Below are positions 13,994-17,862 of a stretch of DNA of 17,862 nt, one piece after another. Both the position numbers and the translations under genes were made by a program. The DNA comes from Chitinophagaceae bacterium UBA2789 (GTDB lineage Bacteria; Bacteroidota; Bacteroidia; Chitinophagales; Chitinophagaceae). Position 1 is the first letter of the stretch. Each line of letters begins with the position of its first letter. The stretch lies in the NCBI GenBank assembly GCA_002352145.1, contig DEHX01000106.1, positions 1 through 17,862 of the forward strand. The letters run 5' to 3'. The notes beneath the pieces are model-generated. The model made no database searches and was not told the origin of the DNA. It worked only from the letters and a program-made list of their open reading frames with translations.

Positions 13994-15427
13994 ATGGAGA
14001 AAAATGCTGAAAAAATCTGGACCAATTGTTTAAAGATCATCAAAGACATTGTTGAATGGCAGCATTACAAAACCTGGTTTGAGCCCATCAAACCTGTATC
14101 ACTAAAAAATAATGTTCTCGTCATCCAGGTTCCCAGCCAATTCTTTTTCGAATATCTCGAAGAACATTACGTAAATTTATTAGCGAAGACATTGAAGCGG
14201 GAATTGGGTAAGGAGGCGAGGCTTGAATATCGCATCATGGTTGATAGCGGGAACAGTAAGAACAAACCTGTTACCATGGATGTAAGCGGTCAGGGTTTTA
14301 AAACTTTTTCAAATAACGAAATGGATTTTCCTTTAGTCATAAATAATCCTGTTAAGAATCCCTTCGTTATCCCTGGGCTCAAAAAAATGCAGATTGATCC
14401 CCAGCTTAATCATATCTATACCTTTGAATCTTTTATAGAAGGAGATTGCAACCGGGTAGCCCGCAGGGCCGGTAAAACAGTAGCAGAAAAACCCGGTGCT
14501 AACTCATTCAACCCGTTGGTAATATACGGCGGCGTAGGTTTGGGAAAAACACACCTGGCACAGGCTATCGGAAACGAAGTAAAAAGGCTTCATCCAAATA
14601 AAGTAGTGTTGTATGTGAGTTCCGAAAAGTTCATCAATCAGTTCATGGATCATAGCCGGAATAATGCTATTAATGACTTTATCCATTTTTACCAGCTGAT
14701 CGATGTATTGATCATCGATGATGTACAATTCTTTGCAAAGGCTGAAAAATCGCAGGACGCATTCTTCGCTATTTTCAATCACCTGCATCAGTCACATAAG
14801 CAACTGATCCTTACTTCCGACAAATCACCCAAAGACCTGGAAGGTGTTCAGGAAAGATTACTCAGCCGTTTCCGCTGGGGGCTCAGTGCCGACCTGCAAG
14901 TGCCGGAATACGAGACCCGCATAGAAATTCTGGAGAAAAAGATGAAGAACGACGGGCTCGAAATGCCTAAAGAGGTAGTTAAGTATATTGCTTATAATAT
15001 TAGTAATAACGTAAGGGAATTAGAAGGGGCCCTGATATCGCTATTGGCACAATCTTCGCTTAACAGGAGGGAAATTGATCTAGACCTCGCAAAGAAAGTG
15101 TTACGCAATTTTGTCAAATCATCCAGTAAGGAAATTACGATCGAAACCATCCAAAAAATGGTTTGCGAATATTTCGATGTGCCGTACGATAAACTCTTAC
15201 AGAAAACCCGTAAAAGAGAGATAGTACAGGCCCGCCAGATAACCATGTACCTGGCCAAGGCATTTACCAAAAATTCACTGAAGACCATCGGAGAACATTT
15301 TGGTGGCCGGGATCATACAACTGTCATCCATTCCTGTCAAACGGTAAAAGACCTGATGGATACTGATGGTGTTTTCAGAGAGAATGTGCTGGAATTACAG
15401 CAAAAAGTGCAACTGGCTGCCATGTAA
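13994..15427 (+). CDS. dnaA: Chromosomal replication initiator protein DnaA
   Basis: A 477-residue AAA+ protein that binds oriC boxes, melts DNA and loads the replicative helicase. Domain I is about residues 1-85 (IWTNCLKIIKDIVEWQHYKTW). Domain II is a short linker to about 135. The AAA+ domain III has Walker A GGVGLGKTH (179-187), Walker B VLIIDDVQ (238-245), the sensor/box VII stretch QERLLSRFRWGL (286-297) with the arginine-finger region SRFRWGL, and sensor II NVRELEGAL (339-347). Domain IV ends in the DNA-binding signature GGRDHTTVIHS (437-447). Length and motifs are normal and complete. A strong terminator follows immediately. The neighbours are not dnaN, recF or gyrB, as is common where dnaA has separated from those genes. 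Confidence 0.99.
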   Translation: MEKNAEKIWTNCLKIIKDIVEWQHYKTWFEPIKPVSLKNNVLVIQVPSQFFFEYLEEHYVNLLAKTLKRELGKEARLEYRIMVDSGNSKNKPVTMDVSGQGFKTFSNNEMDFPLVINNPVKNPFVIPGLKKMQIDPQLNHIYTFESFIEGDCNRVARRAGKTVAEKPGANSFNPLVIYGGVGLGKTHLAQAIGNEVKRLHPNKVVLYVSSEKFINQFMDHSRNNAINDFIHFYQLIDVLIIDDVQFFAKAEKSQDAFFAIFNHLHQSHKQLILTSDKSPKDLEGVQERLLSRFRWGLSADLQVPEYETRIEILEKKMKNDGLEMPKEVVKYIAYNISNNVRELEGALISLLAQSSLNRREIDLDLAKKVLRNFVKSSSKEITIETIQKMVCEYFDVPYDKLLQKTRKREIVQARQITMYLAKAFTKNSLKTIGEHFGGRDHTTVIHSCQTVKDLMDTDGVFRENVLELQQKVQLAAM

Positions 15428-15443
15428 ATAAATATTCAAGTAT

Positions 15444-15490
15444 CAAATCCCAAATTCCAGCATATAAGGAATTTGGGATTTGTTTTTTTT
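15444..15490 (+). terminator. dnaA intrinsic terminator, 15-bp stem
   Basis: CAAATCCCAAATTCC (15444-15458) pairs perfectly with GGAATTTGGGATTTG (15468-15482) around a 9-base loop, followed by eight T residues. It begins 16 bp after the dnaA stop. Confidence 0.93.
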
Positions 15491-15520
15491 GGGATTTGAA
15501 AGCATTAATCTTTATTTTTG
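15488..15520 (+). promoter_or_regulatory. tRNA-Ser promoter (-33 TTTG, -7 TATTTTTG)
   Basis: TATTTTTG (15513-15520) is a perfect TAnnTTTG, and TTTG (15488-15491) lies 21 bp upstream, a good -33/-7 spacing for Bacteroidota. The -33 overlaps the T-tract of the dnaA terminator. Transcription should start near 15526, a few bases before the tRNA. Confidence 0.6.
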
Positions 15521-15532
15521 CTTCCCCCAAAT

Positions 15533-15623
15533 GGAGAGGTGCCTGAGTGGCCGAAAGGGCCGGTTTGCTAAACCGTTGTACGGGCTTAAACCTGTACCGA
15601 GGGTTCGAATCCCTCCCTCTCCG
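15533..15623 (+). tRNA. tRNA-Ser (anticodon GCT)
   Basis: The acceptor stem GGAGAGG (15533-15539) pairs with CCTCTCC (15616-15622), with discriminator G15623. The T arm is GAGGG-TTCGAAT-CCCTC. The anticodon loop TTGCTAA places GCT at 15567-15569, reading AGC/AGU. A long variable arm (GTACGGG / CCTGTAC) is the type II feature of serine tRNAs. One mismatch (C-T) lies at the outer pair of the anticodon stem. No CCA is encoded: the next bases are CAT. Confidence 0.97.
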
Positions 15624-15627
15624 CATC

Positions 15628-15663
15628 AGCCAGCCGAAGCTTTTGCTCTGACTGGCTTTTTTA
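15628..15663 (+). terminator. Terminator after tRNA-Ser
   Basis: AGCCAG (15628-15633) pairs with CTGGCT (15652-15657). An inner AGC/GCT pair forms a second short stem across a symmetrical internal loop. A T-rich run (15657-15662) follows. It lies just past the mature tRNA end. Confidence 0.7.
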
Positions 15664-15744
15664 TTGAGAGAGCTTTTTGATTGTTTTAACAGCCATGACG
15701 TCAATATACCGTACTTCGGGTATGATGATGCAACCAAAGCAATA

Positions 15745-15752
15745 TATTTTCG
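15745..15752 (+). promoter_or_regulatory. Candidate -7 element TATTTTCG before the metalloprotease
   Basis: TATTTTCG matches TAnnTTTG at five of six positions and resembles TACTTTCG at 4526. It lies 22 bases before the ATG at 15775. No -33 TTTG is evident. Confidence 0.3.
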
Positions 15753-15774
15753 ACTTCAATTAAATCAAACTAAT

Positions 15775-17076
15775 ATGAAAAAGGTCCTGATTTTTGGAAT
15801 GATTCTCCTGATTGCCGGTGGACAAGCCAATGCCCAGTTTTTTCAAAGGGGTACCTGCAGCACTCCTGTAGGGCAATTGATGCTCAAAGAAAAAGATTCA
15901 CTTGGTAGTAGAGGTGTTAGTGATAATTACCACTTATGGGATAATGGTACTACTCTACTGGTGAAATTCATGCCCGGTGGCAGCAAGATATTAAGAGATA
16001 AGGTAATGCTATATGCCAGGGAGTGGTCGAAATTTGGTAATATAAATTTCAAATTTGTAGCAGATACTGCTTCTTTTACCCATGTAAGAGTGAAGCTGGG
16101 TAAGGGATATGGTCATAATTCCGCAGTGGGAACAGAGTCTAAGTTTCGCAGGCAGAATGAACAAACGATGAATTTTGACACTTTGTACTGGGCTGATGCT
16201 GATTATTATGTAGCAAAACTGAAGGCAAAGAACATAAATCCCCCCTATAATCTTAACCAGCTTATTGCAGAGATGAGGGCAGATCCCAATCACTGGAATG
16301 AAAAGGAATTACGCAGGGTGGTGATGCATGAATTTGGCCATGCACTTGGATTATTGCATGAGCAAAGCTACCCGGGTGCGATCAAATGGAAGAAAACTGA
16401 TTCTGTATACAATTATTACTGGCAGACACAGGGATGGGATAAAGAAAAAGTTGATTTTAATGTCTTTGAAGTTAGCAACCAGTTTTATACAAACGGAACA
16501 ACGTACGATCCCAAATCGATCATGCATTATTCAATAGCAGCCTGGCAGACAACAGATGGCTATACTATGAAGGATAACTATGAACTTTCAACAGGTGATA
16601 AAACATTGATTGGCGCTTTATATCCTAAAGGCAAAAAGGTTTCAGACCTGGAAGTGCCCAGAGTTGATGTCAGCAATTTCGGTAAGATGAATGTAATGAG
16701 TGATGCTAACCGAAGAGGTTTGGTAATAACACCTTCATTTGATCTGAAGTCCAATTCAAAAACAGGCGAAGTATATTTTGTAGCAAGACTGGCAACAGAA
16801 GACGGGTATTATATTCAAACTACCAGCCCATATTATAATTGGGGGGGAACGGCAGCCGTTTATCAAAAGATAAATGTACTTCCCAATGCAAAGGTGAGTT
16901 ATAATAAAGCTGGCAAGAAAAACCTGGAGTTATTTATTCCTTACAACCAGATACCGGAAACATATGGAAAGAAAGTAATTGTAGTATTTGCCGTTTACCT
17001 GGACGATGTAAAAAATAAACAGATGGACAAGCTGATGTATTTTTCAACAACAACTCCAATGAGTTTACCAAGATAG
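15775..17076 (+). CDS. Secreted astacin-like (M12A/metzincin) zinc metalloprotease
   Basis: A 433-residue protein. The ATG at 15775 gives a signal peptide, MKKVLIFGMILLIAGGQANA, with likely cleavage after ANA. The zinc site HEFGHALGLLHE (185-196) is the extended metzincin motif HExxHxxGxxHE, with three histidine ligands and catalytic E186. The Met-turn SIMHYS (M250, followed by HY) is the form seen in astacins. An N-terminal metzincin-like subdomain (about 50-180, for example WDNGTTLLVKFMPGG) precedes it. Residues about 295-433 are a beta-rich C-terminal domain that I do not recognise. It is not a T9SS sorting domain. The protein is expected to cleave peptides outside the cell or in the periplasm; the substrate is unknown. 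It stands alone between two tRNA genes and has its own terminator. Confidence 0.88.
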   Translation: MKKVLIFGMILLIAGGQANAQFFQRGTCSTPVGQLMLKEKDSLGSRGVSDNYHLWDNGTTLLVKFMPGGSKILRDKVMLYAREWSKFGNINFKFVADTASFTHVRVKLGKGYGHNSAVGTESKFRRQNEQTMNFDTLYWADADYYVAKLKAKNINPPYNLNQLIAEMRADPNHWNEKELRRVVMHEFGHALGLLHEQSYPGAIKWKKTDSVYNYYWQTQGWDKEKVDFNVFEVSNQFYTNGTTYDPKSIMHYSIAAWQTTDGYTMKDNYELSTGDKTLIGALYPKGKKVSDLEVPRVDVSNFGKMNVMSDANRRGLVITPSFDLKSNSKTGEVYFVARLATEDGYYIQTTSPYYNWGGTAAVYQKINVLPNAKVSYNKAGKKNLELFIPYNQIPETYGKKVIVVFAVYLDDVKNKQMDKLMYFSTTTPMSLPR

Positions 17077-17098
17077 TTTTATTAATGTTTAACTGAAG

Positions 17099-17129
17099 CC
17101 GGTAACAGCCAACCTGTTGCCGGTTTTTT
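17099..17129 (+). terminator. Terminator of the metalloprotease gene
   Basis: CCGGTAACAG (17099-17108) pairs with CTGTTGCCGG (17114-17123), with one G-T wobble and a loop of five bases, followed by six T residues. It lies 22 bp after the stop codon. Confidence 0.9.
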
Positions 17130-17172
17130 ATTTATTAAATGAAAAAATTAAGCCTGTTAAGGCAGAACCCGT

Positions 17173-17180
17173 TATATTTG
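17173..17180 (+). promoter_or_regulatory. -7 promoter element TATATTTG of tRNA-Pro
   Basis: Perfect TAnnTTTG, 26 bases before the mature tRNA 5' end. No -33 TTTG at the usual distance. Confidence 0.5.
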
Positions 17181-17206
17181 CACTCCATTTTCAAAATGGA
17201 AAGGCT

Positions 17207-17280
17207 CGGGAGGTAGTTCAGCCCGGTAGAATACCTGGTTTGGGACCAGGGGGTCGCAGGTTCGAATCCTGTCCTCCCGA
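17207..17280 (+). tRNA. tRNA-Pro (anticodon TGG)
   Basis: A 74-base cloverleaf. The acceptor CGGGAGG (17207-17213) pairs with CCTCCCG (17273-17279), with discriminator A17280. The anticodon stem is CCTGG/CCAGG with loop TTTGGGA, so the anticodon TGG is at 17241-17243. The T arm is GCAGG-TTCGAAT-CCTGT. No CCA is encoded. Confidence 0.97.
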
Positions 17281-17284
17281 CACT

Positions 17285-17317
17285 AAAGAATCCTGCGATG
17301 AGCAGGATTCTTTGTTT
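17285..17317 (+). terminator. Hairpin terminator or attenuator after tRNA-Pro
   Basis: AAAGAATCCTGC (17285-17296) pairs perfectly with GCAGGATTCTTT (17302-17313) around GATGA, followed by GTTT. The T-tract is short and interrupted. The hairpin ends 7 bases before the ATG of the next gene. Confidence 0.7.
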
Positions 17318-17320
17318 AAA

Positions 17321-17862
17321 ATGACTTCGATGCATATTGTTGTAACAGGCGGCGCTGGTTTTATCGGTAGTAATCTGGTAAAGAACCTTTATGCTGTATA
17401 TCAAGGTATAAAAGTCACCTGCATCGACAATTTTGATCCCTTCTATTCAGCGACCCTCAAGCAACATAATATCAGCCACTTCTTGCAAAGGCTGGGCTTC
17501 AGGTTGATAAATACAGACATAGCTATTACTTCATCAAAAGAACTTCTTAACCTGATACCTGAACCAGTTGATGTGATTGTGCACATGGCTGCCAAGGCTG
17601 GTGTAAGGCCCAGTATAGAGAACCCGATGGCCTACCAGCAGGTAAACGTTATTGGCTTACAAAACATGCTGGAATTCGCCAAAAGTGCAGGTGTCAAACA
17701 ATTTGTATTTGCTTCCAGCAGCAGTGTGTATGGGATTAATGATCATTTTCCATGGAAAGAAGATGAACAGTTATTGCCCATTAGCCCCTATGCGATGACC
17801 AAACTGGCAGGGGAAATGATGGGGCATGTTTATAGTAAATTATTTGGTATCCGTTTTATTGC
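17321..17862 (+). CDS. NAD-dependent epimerase, UDP-glucuronate 4-epimerase-like, 3' truncated
   Basis: An open frame of 180 codons runs off the right edge. It starts at ATG 17321 (MTSMHIVV) or ATG 17330 (MHIVV); the second gives the tighter family start. The extended-SDR NAD site TGGAGFIGSN lies at residues 9-18 of the longer form. Further features are CIDNF with the coenzyme-binding acidic residue, VHMAAKAGVRPSIENP, ASSSSVYG and the catalytic SPYAMTK (YxxxK). The stretch YGINDHFPWKEDEQL, with the N-x-x-x-P-W/F pattern, resembles UDP-glucuronate 4-epimerases (GAE/CapI type), which supply UDP-galacturonate for surface polysaccharide. Other sugar epimerases of this class are possible because the C-terminal half is missing. 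It lies immediately after the tRNA-Pro hairpin with no clear promoter of its own. Confidence 0.9.
   Translation, partial: MTSMHIVVTGGAGFIGSNLVKNLYAVYQGIKVTCIDNFDPFYSATLKQHNISHFLQRLGFRLINTDIAITSSKELLNLIPEPVDVIVHMAAKAGVRPSIENPMAYQQVNVIGLQNMLEFAKSAGVKQFVFASSSSVYGINDHFPWKEDEQLLPISPYAMTKLAGEMMGHVYSKLFGIRFI

Noticed and set aside
15375..15737. Minus-strand frame of 120 codons containing GRDSNPRYRFKPVQRF
   Set aside because: It is the antisense of tRNA-Ser and its flanks. This GRDSNPR-type peptide is a familiar false protein from reverse translation of tRNA genes.
17135..17404. Minus-strand frame of 89 codons containing GFEPATPWSQTRYS
   Set aside because: It is antisense to tRNA-Pro and overlaps the epimerase start. 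The peptide is a familiar tRNA-antisense artefact.
1..17862. Search by eye for CRISPR arrays, insertion sequences, phage genes or toxin-antitoxin pairs
   Set aside because: No repeat-spacer pattern, transposase, integrase, terminal inverted repeats or small paired genes were found. Codon use and base composition look uniform by eye.

Overview
The window looks like chromosomal DNA from a Bacteroidota bacterium, most likely of the Chitinophagaceae type. Three things point there. The first gene ends in a type IX secretion (T9SS) sorting domain. A DUF4293 membrane protein, a Bacteroidota-restricted family, sits beside glyA. Several starts and both tRNA genes are preceded by the Bacteroidota -7 promoter element TAnnTTTG rather than sigma70 boxes, and Shine-Dalgarno sequences are not evident. 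I see no insertion sequence, prophage, CRISPR array or other sign of recent transfer.

Layout. Positions 1-2679 (+) hold the 3' part of a large secreted, T9SS-sorted surface protein. Positions 2725-4454 (-) hold glyA followed by a DUF4293 gene, probably one unit. Positions 4593-7077 (+) hold a sugar nucleotidyltransferase with a left-handed beta-helix tail, a nitronate monooxygenase/FabK-like flavoenzyme and a small secreted carboxypeptidase-regulatory-like protein, closed by a strong hairpin terminator. Positions 7156-7992 (-) hold a membrane-anchored or exported charged helical protein with about seven tandem 16-residue repeats; its promoter carries two matching 16-bp palindromes. Positions 8153-10390 (-) hold an ABC-2 exporter pair, ATPase then permease, with its own terminator. 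Positions 10495-12057 (-) hold a COG2509-like FAD oxidoreductase. Positions 12179-13856 (+) hold a 5'-nucleotidase split into two overlapping genes in reversed order: a lipoprotein-like C-terminal domain first, then the catalytic metallophosphatase domain. Positions 13994-15427 (+) hold dnaA, followed by a terminator, tRNA-Ser(GCT), an astacin-like secreted metalloprotease, tRNA-Pro(TGG) and the start of a UDP-glucuronate 4-epimerase-like gene that runs off the right edge.

Most of the window is housekeeping (glyA, dnaA, tRNAs) mixed with cell-envelope functions. The least explained part is the 16-residue-repeat gene and its twin-palindrome promoter: no cognate regulator is encoded in the window and I cannot assign the protein to a characterised family. 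Start codons were moved from the longest possible frame where the -7 element or signal peptide supports an internal ATG (glyA 4454, ABC ATPase 10390, the genes at 6664, 12179 and 15775).
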